A DNA stretch of 64,000 bases from Rheinheimera sp. UJ63 (GCF_021568285.1 NZ_JAKGTQ010000002.1:620001-684000), one strand, 5' to 3'. Shown: positions 26,078-37,855, counted from the first letter of the stretch. Program-made: numbers and translations. The notes: generated from the sequence alone by a model not told the origin.

Positions 26078-27946
26078 TTAGGCCTGAAAGTGAAATTTAA
26101 GAAACTTCTGCGCATTAGCCAGCACTTGAAAGGCCGCTTTTAAATGCTTACGCTCAAATTCAGACAGTTGTTCAGGCAGGACATTATTATCGGGGTTTTG
26201 CTGTTGTTGTAACATGGCTGCCTGATGGCGAATGCGCGTCATCGCAATCACTTCATAGGCATCCCGTAAATCGTCAGCCCGACCTTTGGGTAAGATATTC
26301 AATTTACTTAATCGTGCTAAACGTTGGTAACTACTCGGGTTATCAAAGCCAAGCGATAAGGCATACACTCGTAATAAATCGGCTAACGGCGCGGTACCGC
26401 GGCGTTTAATATTCAACGATTTATTATGCTTACCATCTTCATCCATCACAAAATCTTGAAAAAAGCCCAGTGGCGGCGTGCGCAGCAGCGCATTGCGCGC
26501 CATTGAGGCCAAAAAGGTTTTATGTAAAGGCGCTTGTTGGGCAATTTGTTGATTTAATTGCGTGGCCCATTGGTTTTCCCCCCAGACGCCGTCTAAATCA
26601 AAGAAGATATTACTGTGTAGCAGTTTTTCGGGTGCGGGTTTTAAGATCCAGTCACTAAAATACTGTTGCCACACTTTTAAGGGCTGCCGCCAACGAGGAT
26701 TAGTGGCCATAATATTGCCACTACATAAAGGATAACCACACTGATCCAACCCCTGACAAACAAAGTTGGCCAAAGCTGCAAAATAAGCATCATGTTGCTC
26801 GGCAACATAGCGGTCATCTAAGATAAGTGCGTTATCTTGATCGGTGACGATCAGTTGTTCATCCCGCGCCATTGAGCCTAAAGCGACAAAGCAATAGGGA
26901 ATAGGTGGTGGGCCAAGTTGTTGTTCGGCTAATTCTAACAGCCGCTGTTTAAAACTACGGCCAATGGTGGCCATGGCGCTGCCAATCATTTGTGAATTCG
27001 CATCTTCATTGACCATTCGCACAAAGCAGGCTTGAACCGCAGGGCGCAACTGCGCTAATTCTGCAACGGTTTGCTGCTGATAAATGCTGCTGACGATATA
27101 CAAGCTGTTGTTTGATTCGTGTCGAATAATATCGGCAATGGCGATCACACCCAGCGCTTTATGTTGTTGCAACACCGGTAAATGATGCAAATTATGCCTC
27201 AGCATAATCATCATCGCCTCAAATACAAACTGCTCGGCTTGAACAGTGACCAGTTCTCGCGTCATGATTTGCTGAACGTTAATATCACTTTGCAAACCCG
27301 CGGCAACTAAGCGATTACGAATATCGCGATCGGTAATTAAACCGCAAATATGTTCAGGCTTTGCAGGATCGGTTAATAATAAACACGAGACGCTCGCTTC
27401 GCGCATTAAGGCCGCCGCTTCATACACGGTGGCATCCGCTGACAACATGACCGGCTCACGATTAACTAACTCGCAGACCTGGGCACTCATTAGCTGATGA
27501 TCCGCCGCTTTGGCTAAGCGAGGCGTTGCGCGACGCATCGCATCACCGACTTCGACATAATCAGCGAAAAATTCGTTATTATCGAACAATTGCTCAAAGG
27601 CCACTGCTGGCACTAAATAAATTAATGTATCTTCCAGCGCACGGGCAGGGAAGCGCACTTTTTTACCACGCAACAAGCCTTGTTCACCAAATAAACCGCC
27701 TTCAGCCAGGCGATTATATAAATCGCCATTACGCCGAAAGGTTTCAACCACACCTGAGCGGATCACATACAAGGCATCTAACGGAGCATTGTAGGTGAGG
27801 ATCTCGCTACCGGCGCGATAATAGGCCACATCAATCTGTTGTGCCAAAGTGGTTTGCTCCGGCAACGACAGCTCTTGAAATGGCGAGTGTCGTTGCAAGA
27901 AACTTAATACCTCGAGTTGTTCAATTTCTAATTGATCGCTGCTCAT
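26078..27946 (-). CDS. cNMP-binding/CBS/DUF294 nucleotidyltransferase-like protein
   Basis: A 622-residue cytoplasmic protein with a cyclic nucleotide-binding fold at about 20-135, two CBS domains (about 160-285), then a DUF294 nucleotidyltransferase-like domain with the G-S-x2-R...D-Q-D pattern (ALGSMARDEQLIVTDQDNAL) and a DUF294 C-terminal part. The layout suggests sensing of cyclic and adenine nucleotides and a nucleotidyl transfer, like GlnD-type control. It sits 8 bases after the BCCT gene and 2 bases before the exonuclease gene, so its target may be the transporter. The target is not known. Confidence 0.88.
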   Translation of the reverse strand: MSSDQLEIEQLEVLSFLQRHSPFQELSLPEQTTLAQQIDVAYYRAGSEILTYNAPLDALYVIRSGVVETFRRNGDLYNRLAEGGLFGEQGLLRGKKVRFPARALEDTLIYLVPAVAFEQLFDNNEFFADYVEVGDAMRRATPRLAKAADHQLMSAQVCELVNREPVMLSADATVYEAAALMREASVSCLLLTDPAKPEHICGLITDRDIRNRLVAAGLQSDINVQQIMTRELVTVQAEQFVFEAMMIMLRHNLHHLPVLQQHKALGVIAIADIIRHESNNSLYIVSSIYQQQTVAELAQLRPAVQACFVRMVNEDANSQMIGSAMATIGRSFKQRLLELAEQQLGPPPIPYCFVALGSMARDEQLIVTDQDNALILDDRYVAEQHDAYFAALANFVCQGLDQCGYPLCSGNIMATNPRWRQPLKVWQQYFSDWILKPAPEKLLHSNIFFDLDGVWGENQWATQLNQQIAQQAPLHKTFLASMARNALLRTPPLGFFQDFVMDEDGKHNKSLNIKRRGTAPLADLLRVYALSLGFDNPSSYQRLARLSKLNILPKGRADDLRDAYEVIAMTRIRHQAAMLQQQQNPDNNVLPEQLSEFERKHLKAAFQVLANAQKFLKFHFQA

Positions 27947-27954
27947 TGGGTCGT

Positions 27955-29586
27955 TTAATCCGGTCTGGGTTCAGACATCAAACCTTTGATAATAGCGATA
28001 GACGCTGCCAAAAGCACCAAGGTAAACGGCAAGCCGGTTGAGACCGCCATGGCCTGCAAGGCTGTTAAGCCACCACCCAGTAATAGCACTACAGCAACTA
28101 ACCCTTCAAAAGTACACCAGAACACACGTTGTACCGTTGGCGCATTTACTTTGCCGCCGGCGGCAATGGTATCGATAACCAGTGAGCCTGAATCTGAAGA
28201 GGTCACAAAAAACACCACAACCAAAATAATGGCGATAAACGAGCTGATTTGCGCTAGCGGTAACGCATCAAGCATGGCGAATAATTGCAGTGGCAAAGCC
28301 GCTTCTACTGCCGCCTGATAACCGTCTTGCACCACTTGGCTAATGGCGGTACTACCAAATACGGTCATCCAGAATACACAGGCTAATGACGGGATTAACA
28401 GTACTGAGATTAAAAATTCGCGTACGCTACGACCACGAGAAACCCGTGCGATAAACATACCAACAAACGGTGACCAGCTGATCCACCATGCCCAGTAAAA
28501 GGTCGTCCAGCCTTGTGAATAATTGGTATCTTCGCGACCTATCGGATTAGATAGTGCGGGTAAATGTTCTAGGTAGCTAATCAGGTTGGTGGTGAAACCG
28601 GAGAAGATCGCTAACGTCGGGCCAACAATGATGACGAAGAGCAGCAGTAATGCGGCTAATACCATATTAATTTCCGACAGTCGTTTAACACCGGCTTCTA
28701 AGCCAGCAACCACTGAGAATAAGGCGATTGCGGTAATACCAATAATCAACAGTACTTGGGTAGTAGTCCCACCTGGAATATCAAATAAATAGGTTAAACC
28801 GGCACTGGCTTGTGATGCACCAAAACCCAGCGAGGTGGCTAAACCAAATAGGGTAGCAAACACCGCGAGGATATCGATAATATGCCCAGGCCAGCCCCAA
28901 ACGCGTTCCCCTAAGATAGGGTAAAACACTGAGCGAATGGTCAGAGGTAAGCCTTTATTAAAACTAAATAAAGCTAAACCTAAGGCTAAAATGGCATAAA
29001 TTGCCCATGGATGCAGCGCCCAGTGAAAAATCGTTGCTGCCATCGCAAGTTCTGCTGCAGCGGCGCTGTCACCCGCGGCACCGCCTAACGGCGCCCAGTC
29101 GGTGCGTACACCGTCGGTAAATTGTGTGCCCTGCATTGCTGTACCAAAATGCGTTAGTGGCTCAGAAACACCATAAAACATTAAGCCAATACCCATACCG
29201 GCGGCAAACAGCATGGAAAACCAACCCATATAGCTAAAATCAGGTGTGGCTTCAGTACCGCCTAAACGGACTTTCCCCAAGGGGCTAACAATAAGCGCCA
29301 AACAAATCAACACAAAAATATTGGCTGCCGATAGGAAAAACCAATCGAGGTTTGAGGTTAAGGTATTACGCAAAGTGGTAAATGCTGGGCCAGCTTCTTC
29401 CCGAAAAACCAGGGTTAAAATGACAAAAGCAATAATCGCCAAAGCGGAAATTAAAAAAACGCGGTTGTGAATATCCAGACCAAAAGGACCAATTTTCACG
29501 ACAACATTGTCTTGACCAATTTGGTAATCGGTATCAATCGGATTGACGGCCCCATCGGGGATCATCGGATCTTTTTGTTGTGTCAT
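27955..29586 (-). CDS. BCCT family transporter (betaine/carnitine/choline type)
   Basis: A 543-residue inner-membrane transporter with twelve hydrophobic segments. Signatures: FAAGMGIGLMFYGVSEPL, and TFYWAWWISWSPFVGMFIARVSRGR with the tryptophan-rich substrate site of the betaine/carnitine/choline family. The GMGIG glycine run is that of sodium-coupled glycine betaine-type members rather than choline BetT. The substrate is not certain. It follows the porin gene after 16 bases and is followed by the DUF294-type regulator, so all are probably made together. Confidence 0.92.
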   Translation of the reverse strand: MTQQKDPMIPDGAVNPIDTDYQIGQDNVVVKIGPFGLDIHNRVFLISALAIIAFVILTLVFREEAGPAFTTLRNTLTSNLDWFFLSAANIFVLICLALIVSPLGKVRLGGTEATPDFSYMGWFSMLFAAGMGIGLMFYGVSEPLTHFGTAMQGTQFTDGVRTDWAPLGGAAGDSAAAAELAMAATIFHWALHPWAIYAILALGLALFSFNKGLPLTIRSVFYPILGERVWGWPGHIIDILAVFATLFGLATSLGFGASQASAGLTYLFDIPGGTTTQVLLIIGITAIALFSVVAGLEAGVKRLSEINMVLAALLLLFVIIVGPTLAIFSGFTTNLISYLEHLPALSNPIGREDTNYSQGWTTFYWAWWISWSPFVGMFIARVSRGRSVREFLISVLLIPSLACVFWMTVFGSTAISQVVQDGYQAAVEAALPLQLFAMLDALPLAQISSFIAIILVVVFFVTSSDSGSLVIDTIAAGGKVNAPTVQRVFWCTFEGLVAVVLLLGGGLTALQAMAVSTGLPFTLVLLAASIAIIKGLMSEPRPD

Positions 29587-29602
29587 ACATTAAATCCTTT
29601 GC

Positions 29603-30892
29603 TTAGAAATAATAACCAATATTGATGTTGAAACGGCGCTCGGTATCATCGCTGTTACCTGCAGCACTGCCGCCAACAAAGGGTTGGTTGCGGGCATGCA
29701 CTAAATCGAAATAAGTGAAGAGACCGCCTGCAGCAACAGAGAAACCGGCGACATTCATCATGGTATCGGCGGTACCGTCCGATTTGTCGTATACCAAGCC
29801 GTAGTTGTTATAAAATTGCAGACCCGTTACTGGGCCCCATTGCACGGGCAGGCTGTAAGCAATATTGGCTGTTATTGATTTGGCTTCAGCGGCAATACTG
29901 TCGTAGAAGGCATAAGCGCCAACGGCGATCCGTGTTGTGTCATCTAAGTTGTAGTTGTACTCGGTGTGCTGTAATTGCAAGTTCCAGCGACCATAGTGGC
30001 TGTTAAGGTGTAAACCAAAGGCATTGTAGTCACCCGCACGTTGCCGACCGTCATGTAAGCCACCGGCTAAAGCCGAGATCCCCAGTTCGGTTTTTACACC
30101 GGCAAATTCGGTGTGATAAGCAAAGCGACCACTTAAGGTGTTGTATTCGCCAATCGCATAACTGGGATCGGCATAAATCCCTTCGTTGCCCACACGGCCA
30201 CCCACGATGTCATAAGAATAACGATCTGCACGGTCTTCGACATAACCATCTACGCCGCCGAGCTCATCATTTTTGAAGAAACCCACATCTAACTGCCAGT
30301 TGTCGGCAATTTGTCGCTTAAACAGGACCCCTAAGTCAAAATCATCTTCTAAACCTAGGTAGTAATTGGTGCTAAAGAAGTAGTTATGCGAGTTATAAGG
30401 CCAGTTGCCGAACGGGACTTGAATAATACCGGCTTGAGTTTGCCAATTTTCAGATAATTGATAGCCAACATAGGCGTATTTAATGGCTGTCATGTAATCA
30501 AAGAAACGGATTTCGGCATCCAGTGTGACATCGCCAACGCTGCCATGCAGGTTTAAGCGAAAAATATCAAAATCAAAATCACCGCCACGGTTCTTATTAC
30601 CATCGCTATAAGAGGTATGACTAAAGTTGGTACGAATAGCACCCCCCACGCGAATACCGTCTGCTTTCTCTTCTGCCGGCTCAGTGGCCTCTATTTCAAC
30701 TTCTTTAACAACGGTGACGGTTTTAGCGTCAGCTGTTGTCGCTTCTTGTTGCGCTAAACGGGCTTCAAGACGGGCGATTTGTGCTTTTAATAATTCGAGT
30801 TGGGCTTTGACATCTTGTTGCTCATCAGCAACAACGGTAGCAGGGGTTAAGGCGGCAGTAATAAAGAGTGCCAACAGTGATTTTTTGATCAT
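29603..30892 (-). CDS. Outer-membrane porin with N-terminal coiled coil
   Basis: A 429-residue protein with a signal peptide (ALFITAALTPATVVA, cleaved near residue 22), a coiled coil (about 25-52: DVKAQLELLKAQIARLEARL), a charged linker, then a beta-barrel rich in aromatic strands ending in GYYF, as expected for BAM-dependent outer-membrane proteins. It resembles carbohydrate/phosphate-selective (OprP/OprO-like) porins. As first gene of the operon with a BCCT transporter it probably provides outer-membrane passage for the same solute; this is inferred. Confidence 0.85.
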   Translation of the reverse strand: MIKKSLLALFITAALTPATVVADEQQDVKAQLELLKAQIARLEARLAQQEATTADAKTVTVVKEVEIEATEPAEEKADGIRVGGAIRTNFSHTSYSDGNKNRGGDFDFDIFRLNLHGSVGDVTLDAEIRFFDYMTAIKYAYVGYQLSENWQTQAGIIQVPFGNWPYNSHNYFFSTNYYLGLEDDFDLGVLFKRQIADNWQLDVGFFKNDELGGVDGYVEDRADRYSYDIVGGRVGNEGIYADPSYAIGEYNTLSGRFAYHTEFAGVKTELGISALAGGLHDGRQRAGDYNAFGLHLNSHYGRWNLQLQHTEYNYNLDDTTRIAVGAYAFYDSIAAEAKSITANIAYSLPVQWGPVTGLQFYNNYGLVYDKSDGTADTMMNVAGFSVAAGGLFTYFDLVHARNQPFVGGSAAGNSDDTERRFNINIGYYF

Positions 30893-31222
30893 AAGAAGTG
30901 CCTGTTTTAGATGGGTCTATTAAACAAGCGACATAGTATAGCACAATCTTGAGGCATCCCCAAACTGGCTTAAATTTAAGCTCTTCATTTTAAATGAATA
31001 TTTAAAATTCAAGCCCTAATGTATTTGTGTTAAGTCAGTGCTTGACTGCATTGATAACAAGGTTTTCGTTACACCGAGCATGCAGTTATTACAGCCGAAG
31101 ATTATTCAGCTATATTTAAGATATTGTTTTTACAAATCGATTTTTTTGTACCTGCTGCGATGTTAGCTGTTGCTACTTGCAAAATGATATGGATTTTTTT
31201 ATCTCGTCATTGGGAGTTTGTT
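30893..31222. promoter_or_regulatory. Control region of the porin operon with two palindromes
   Basis: Upstream of the porin gene (minus strand) lie GCTTAAATTTAAGC (30968-30981), a perfect 14-bp palindrome, and ATTTTAAAT / ATTTAAAAT (30987-30995 and 31000-31008), a 9-bp inverted repeat with a 4-base spacer. AT-rich palindromes arise easily, but two in 41 bases about 75-115 bases from the start codon fit operator sites. The remainder shows no gene. Confidence 0.4.
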
Positions 31223-31498
31223 GTGCAAAAACTGATTGATCAACATAGTTTACTTGTGCTTCTCTTCAGTATTTTCGTGCTGTTAATGTTCCCTTTTTTA
31301 GCCATGCAAGTTACTGCAGAAGTCTATTGGAGCCTCACTGACTTTATACTGGCGGCAGCGTTATTGTTTGTCTTCGGTTTTACTATTTTGGTTATTAGGC
31401 GCAAAGTAACTGGCAGAATAACGCGGCTGAGCTTACTGCTACTTTGTGTCGCGTTATTTTGTTTGGTGTGGGCACAGCTGGCAGTTGGGCTGTTTTAA
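31223..31498 (+). CDS. Small hypothetical membrane protein
   Basis: A 91-residue protein with three hydrophobic segments (about 8-28, 36-54 and 68-88) and a short basic loop RRKVTGRITRL between the second and third. A GTG at 31223 is chosen because GGGAG (31212-31216) lies 6 bases upstream; a longer frame beginning with TTG at 31124 has no such site. I do not recognise a family. It precedes a DUF1622 gene in the same direction. Confidence 0.55.
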   Translation: MQKLIDQHSLLVLLFSIFVLLMFPFLAMQVTAEVYWSLTDFILAAALLFVFGFTILVIRRKVTGRITRLSLLLLCVALFCLVWAQLAVGLF

Positions 31499-31562
31499 AT
31501 AAGACTTACCCATGTTAGGCCTTATTTAATACGTTAATTTAACTTTATAGGTGATGTATTTA

Positions 31563-31949
31563 ATGCACTTTGCTGAATTTTTCTTGATTGTAGGTTATGC
31601 CATCGAAGCGGTGGGGGTGTTTGTGATTGTCGCCGGTATGGTGATTTCATCTGTCAGTTATCTGCGTAATTTTCGAAAGATGGCTGAGGGGCAGGCTTAT
31701 TTGGCGTATCGTCGACAATTGGGGCGTTCAATTATTTTGGGCTTAGAGTTTTTGATTGCAGGCGATATTGTCAGAACGGTGGTGGCGGCCGAAACATTGG
31801 AAAACGTGGGTTTGTTGGGGCTGATTATTCTGATACGGGCCTTTTTAACCATGAGCTTGCATGTTGAAGTGGAAGGGCGTTGGCCTTGGCAAAATCATAC
31901 TGAAAAAACCGTTGCTAAAAAGCCTAGCAAAGACCAAAACCCTAGCTAG
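31563..31949 (+). CDS. DUF1622 family membrane protein
   Basis: A 128-residue inner-membrane protein with three hydrophobic segments and the family block LGRSIILGLEFLIAGDIVRTV followed by LIRAFLTMSLHVEVEGRWPW, as in DUF1622 proteins. The ATG at 31563 follows AGGTGA at good spacing and is preferred over GTG 31551. A lysine-rich tail lies in the cytoplasm. Function unknown. Confidence 0.85.
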   Translation: MHFAEFFLIVGYAIEAVGVFVIVAGMVISSVSYLRNFRKMAEGQAYLAYRRQLGRSIILGLEFLIAGDIVRTVVAAETLENVGLLGLIILIRAFLTMSLHVEVEGRWPWQNHTEKTVAKKPSKDQNPS

Positions 31950-32049
31950 GGTAAAGTGTTATGCAGTAGCGGCAGGTGCGCGAGCGAGATTCATTAACAA
32001 TAATAATATGGCATACCCAGTATGGTTGCCGTGGTGATGGAGAATTGAC

Positions 32050-32439
32050 ATGGTTGAGGTAAGTATACTTGCCGTATTGGTAGCAGCAATCAGTAGTTTT
32101 GTGCTGGGTGGCTTGTGGTATTCCCCCTTACTGTTTGGTAAGGCTTGGCTGAAAGAAAGTGGCGCACCGACAACACCGGGTCACCCCGCTAAGGTATTTG
32201 GTATCAGTTTTATCTGCAGTTTGCTGGCAGCTTATGCCTTTGCAGTGTTAATGGGGTCGTCTGCAGATCTGGCCACGGCCTTGCACATGGGTTTATTAGT
32301 TGGCGTGTGTTTTGTCGCCACCAGTTTTGGCATTAATTATCAGTTTGTGCAACGCAGTGGTCGCTTGTGGTTAATTGATGGTGGCTATCATATCTGTCAG
32401 TTTTTGTTGTACGGTTTGGTGTTGGGTTTGTGGCCTTAA
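32050..32439 (+). CDS. DUF1761 family membrane protein
   Basis: A 129-residue protein with four hydrophobic segments. The motif SSFVLGGLWYSPLLFGKAW near the N-terminus and SFGINYQFVQRSGRLWLIDGGYH in the second half are typical of DUF1761. GGAG precedes the ATG. Function unknown. It is convergent with katG through a shared terminator. Confidence 0.88.
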   Translation: MVEVSILAVLVAAISSFVLGGLWYSPLLFGKAWLKESGAPTTPGHPAKVFGISFICSLLAAYAFAVLMGSSADLATALHMGLLVGVCFVATSFGINYQFVQRSGRLWLIDGGYHICQFLLYGLVLGLWP

Positions 32440-32466
32440 TGTCTGAGTATTAGGGTCTACAAAAAG

Positions 32467-32494
32467 AACAGGCACCGCGTGGGTGCCTGTTTTG
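32467..32494. terminator. Bidirectional terminator between the DUF1761 gene and katG
   Basis: AACAGGCACC (32467-32476) pairs perfectly with GGTGCCTGTT (32482-32491) around a 5-base loop. T-rich sequence follows on the plus strand and an A-run precedes it (T-run for the minus strand), so it can end both convergent transcripts. Confidence 0.85.
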
Positions 32495-32511
32495 ATTCTT
32501 TTAAAAGCGAA

Positions 32512-34698
<2,187 letters not shown>

Positions 34699-34869
34699 TC
34701 ACTCCTTGTTGAGGTCGTTGCAAAAACGTTTACGGCTAAGCCGTTTGTAACTGCATTGACTATAGACCCCTAACAAATTTTTTTAAAGTGACTTATTCCG
34801 AACAGTCTAATAGCTTTTTTGAATTAGGAAATGAATTGGTGGTTAAAATAAATGGCTAAAAGTGGCAGC

Positions 34870-35151
34870 TTAATGCGGTTGCCACTCTACACCGTAATGC
34901 GTAAATATCTCGGCATCGCGGTTATACCAGCGCCGAAACGGTTCAATATCAAAACCGTGTAATTGCGCCAGCCACGCATAACGTATAGCGGTTTTTAATA
35001 AATCAGGGTATTGCCAGATCCGGCCATAGGCAACCACTGCTAGCTCAGGTTGCTCGCCCAAAATATCAATTGCTTGCATCACTTTGTGTAAATAACGCAA
35101 TTCTTCGGTAAACTCGGGAGTAATGCTGCTGTTATCGTGTTTGCTGCTCAT
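34870..35151 (-). CDS. Small hypothetical protein
   Basis: A 93-residue soluble protein, mildly acidic and rich in tryptophan, tyrosine and histidine (YGRIWQYPDLL, FRRWYNRDAEIF, YGVEWQPH). There is no signal peptide, membrane segment or motif I recognise. GGAT-type sequence before the start is a fair ribosome binding site. It lies upstream of katG on the same strand, separated by 174 bases, so a shared transcript is possible but unproven. Confidence 0.55.
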   Translation of the reverse strand: MSSKHDNSSITPEFTEELRYLHKVMQAIDILGEQPELAVVAYGRIWQYPDLLKTAIRYAWLAQLHGFDIEPFRRWYNRDAEIFTHYGVEWQPH

Positions 35152-35394
35152 TATGCCAGATCCTTTTTCCTACAATAATCCTATATCGGCCAGCCAGGAG
35201 TAAGGTTTAGCGGGATCCGTTACTATGACAACACTTATCACGCTAAGTGAATAAATTACTTGAATTTTATTATTTGTAAGTGGGTACAAGGCCATGCCAC
35301 AGTCAACAGCGTTAAAGTTTAATTAGCGCTTGTATTCAGTGTTTGTTGTCACCATTTACAAGCTAGCCTGTTTGCTGACTTACCCGAGGAATGT

Positions 35395-37158
35395 ATGACT
35401 GTTGCCAGCAAAGGCGTTGCCACACGTGCTGTATTACCGTGGATCGGCCGCTTTTTATTACCTTATCGCGGCCGTGTGGTCGCAGCCATTGTGTTTCTGT
35501 TGATTGGTTCTTTAGCCTGGCTGGGTTTAGGGCAGGGCGTGCGACTGATGGTCGACGAAGGCTTTGTTACCGGAGATTTAGCGCGTTTAAATCAACTCAC
35601 TGCCCTAGTGCTTGGCATCACTTTACTTGCCTCGGTTGCGGTATTTTTACGCTTCTATTTTATGAGCTGGCTGGGTGAGCGCGTCAGTGCCGATATTCGC
35701 AATGCGGTGTATCACAATATGCTGAGGCTCTCACCGGCGTTTTACAGTGAAACGCGCACTGGCGAAGTCATTTCCCGTTTTACCGCCGATACCACCTTGT
35801 TACAAAGTGTGGTCGGATCCAGCCTTTCGATGGCACTGCGCTCTGCGGTGACGGCTATCGGCGGTTTAATTATGATGGCTTTTACCAGCTTTAAATTAAC
35901 AGCCTTGGTATTTATCGCGGTGCCGTTAGTGCTGTTACCTATTTTAGTGTTAGGCAAAAAGGTACGGCAACTGGCGCGAGACAGCCAAGACAAATTAGCC
36001 GTTATTGGTGCTCATGTGGATCAAAGTCTGCACGAAATTCATACCGTACAAGCGTATGGTCACGAAGCGCGCGATGAAACCGTGTTTAATGCAAAAATCG
36101 AGCAGGTGCTCGCTGCCGCGCGCGGCCGTATTTTTTATCGTGCGTTGTTAATTGGTACGGTGATGCTGCTGAGTATCGGCGCTATCACCATTGTCGGTTA
36201 TGTCGGCGCTTTAGATGTGGTGAGCGGGAAGGTCAGCCCTGGGCAATTAACTGCCTTCTTGTTTTATGCCGTAATGGTGGCCGGCGGCATGGCGACGATT
36301 AGCGAAGTCATTGGTGAGGTACAGCGTGCCGCAGGTGCGGCTGAACGTTTAATTGAATTAGCGGAAATGCCAGTGACGATTAGTGCGCCAGTGCAACCGC
36401 TAACGCTTACCGCTCCGGTGCGCGGTGAGCTGCAATTTAAGCAGGTTGCTTTTGCTTATCCGCAAGTCCCTGAACAAACCGTGTTGTCACAACTGGATCT
36501 GCACATTCAACCCGGTGAGCGTTTAGCCCTTGTTGGCCCCAGTGGCGCCGGTAAAAGTACTTTATTTCAATTGTTACAACGCTTTTATGATGTTACCGCA
36601 GGCAGCATAGCACTAGATGGCCAAGCCATTACACAGCTTGACCCTCAGCAGTTACGCGCACAATTTGCACTGGTACCGCAAGATGCCGTAATATTTGCCG
36701 ATTCTGTTGTCGAAAACGTGCGCTATGGTCGGCCAGAGGCCAGCTTGGCTGACGTTAAAGCGGCCTGCCAAGCCGCGCGTGCCGATGAATTTATTCAGCA
36801 GTTTAGTGCCGGTTACGAAACACAACTGGGTGAGCGCGGTGTGCGCTTATCAGGTGGTCAAAAACAACGTATTGCCATTGCCCGCGCCATTTTAGCGGAT
36901 CGGCCGATTTTGTTATTAGACGAAGCCACCAGCGCTTTAGATGCCAGCAGCGAACACGCTGTTAAGCAAGCGTTAGAGCAAGCGATGCAAGGTCGCACCA
37001 CCTTGATCATTGCCCATCGACTGAGCACGGTACTGACTGCCGATCGCATTTTAGTGTTAGATAAAGGTCGCATAATTGCCAGCGGTAAGCATGACGAGCT
37101 TTTACAAAGTTGTGCGCTGTATCAAGAATTGGCGCAACTGCAATTTTTAACGGAGTAA
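35395..37158 (+). CDS. ABC exporter, fused permease and ATPase (MsbA/BmrA-like half transporter)
   Basis: A 587-residue half transporter: six membrane helices (about 20-300) followed by a nucleotide-binding domain with Walker A GPSGAGKST, Q loop (ALVPQDAVIF), signature LSGGQKQR, Walker B ILLLDEATSALD and the H-loop IIAHRLST. Two copies form an exporter of lipids or hydrophobic compounds. The substrate is unknown. The fluoride channel gene follows after 86 bases. Confidence 0.92.
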   Translation: MTVASKGVATRAVLPWIGRFLLPYRGRVVAAIVFLLIGSLAWLGLGQGVRLMVDEGFVTGDLARLNQLTALVLGITLLASVAVFLRFYFMSWLGERVSADIRNAVYHNMLRLSPAFYSETRTGEVISRFTADTTLLQSVVGSSLSMALRSAVTAIGGLIMMAFTSFKLTALVFIAVPLVLLPILVLGKKVRQLARDSQDKLAVIGAHVDQSLHEIHTVQAYGHEARDETVFNAKIEQVLAAARGRIFYRALLIGTVMLLSIGAITIVGYVGALDVVSGKVSPGQLTAFLFYAVMVAGGMATISEVIGEVQRAAGAAERLIELAEMPVTISAPVQPLTLTAPVRGELQFKQVAFAYPQVPEQTVLSQLDLHIQPGERLALVGPSGAGKSTLFQLLQRFYDVTAGSIALDGQAITQLDPQQLRAQFALVPQDAVIFADSVVENVRYGRPEASLADVKAACQAARADEFIQQFSAGYETQLGERGVRLSGGQKQRIAIARAILADRPILLLDEATSALDASSEHAVKQALEQAMQGRTTLIIAHRLSTVLTADRILVLDKGRIIASGKHDELLQSCALYQELAQLQFLTE

Positions 37159-37244
37159 GTTTTCACCAAAGCTGATAAGTTTGCCAGAGCGTTGGCAGGG
37201 TGCGGTGAGCTTTACAAACCCCAATAACAAGCAAAGAGTGCGCA

Positions 37245-37640
37245 ATGTTACTACCTATTCTCGCCATCAGTGTTGGCGCTTCCTGCGGCGCGGTGTTGCG
37301 CTGGTTACTTGGCTCAGCGCTGAATCAACATTGGCATGTGTTACCACTGGGTACCTTGACTGCCAATTTACTGGGCGGTTTTTTAGTCGGGGTGGCGGTG
37401 CCATGGTTGGCGCAACACTCTAGCTTAGCGCCAGAGTGGCGTTTATTGATTATCACCGGCTTTTTAGGTGGCTTAACGACGTTTTCCACCTTTTCTGCGG
37501 AAGTGATTGAAATGCTGCTAGAGCAAAAAATGGCACACGCTGCTGCCACTGCAGGCCTCCATCTTTTCGGTTCTTTACTATTAACCGGGGTGGGTTTTGC
37601 CATTGCTCGTGTTTTGTTACAGCCTAGCGCGACAATTTAA
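37245..37640 (+). CDS. crcB (fluC): Fluoride ion channel
   Basis: A 131-residue, four-helix protein of the CrcB/Fluc family, which forms dual-topology dimers that let fluoride leave the cell. Motifs: GASCGAVLRWLLG, LGTLTANLLGGFLVG (with the conserved asparagine), and GFLGGLTTFSTFSAE with the phenylalanines that line the pore. No fluoride riboswitch was recognised in the short leader. It follows the ABC exporter gene in the same direction. Confidence 0.93.
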   Translation: MLLPILAISVGASCGAVLRWLLGSALNQHWHVLPLGTLTANLLGGFLVGVAVPWLAQHSSLAPEWRLLIITGFLGGLTTFSTFSAEVIEMLLEQKMAHAAATAGLHLFGSLLLTGVGFAIARVLLQPSATI

Positions 37641-37720
37641 GCTATTTGGGTTAACGCTTCGCCAGCGCGACAGGCTTCTGATCACCGCAGTTTGCTTATA
37701 ATGATACTGATATGTACGCC

Positions 37721-37754
37721 AACGCTACACTGTGCAAATTTACAGTGTGGCGTT
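37721..37754. repeat. 13-bp hairpin between crcB and recC
   Basis: AACGCTACACTGT (37721-37733) pairs with ACAGTGTGGCGTT (37742-37754) with one G-T pair and an 8-base loop. Neither strand shows a T-run afterwards, so it is not a classical terminator; it may be a terminator of another type or a copy of a dispersed intergenic repeat. Confidence 0.45.
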
Positions 37755-37855
37755 ATACTGCCTGCTCGTTATGATATCGCAACCATCGTTATTGCCTTTG
37801 CAAACAGTTAACTTACCGTTTTAGCAAGTGCAGTCAAGTTTTCAGGAACGAAACA

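Noticed and set aside
37159-37244. Fluoride (crcB) riboswitch before the fluoride channel gene
   Set aside because: The short spacer lacks the conserved fluoride aptamer motifs and the pseudoknot pairing expected for the class.
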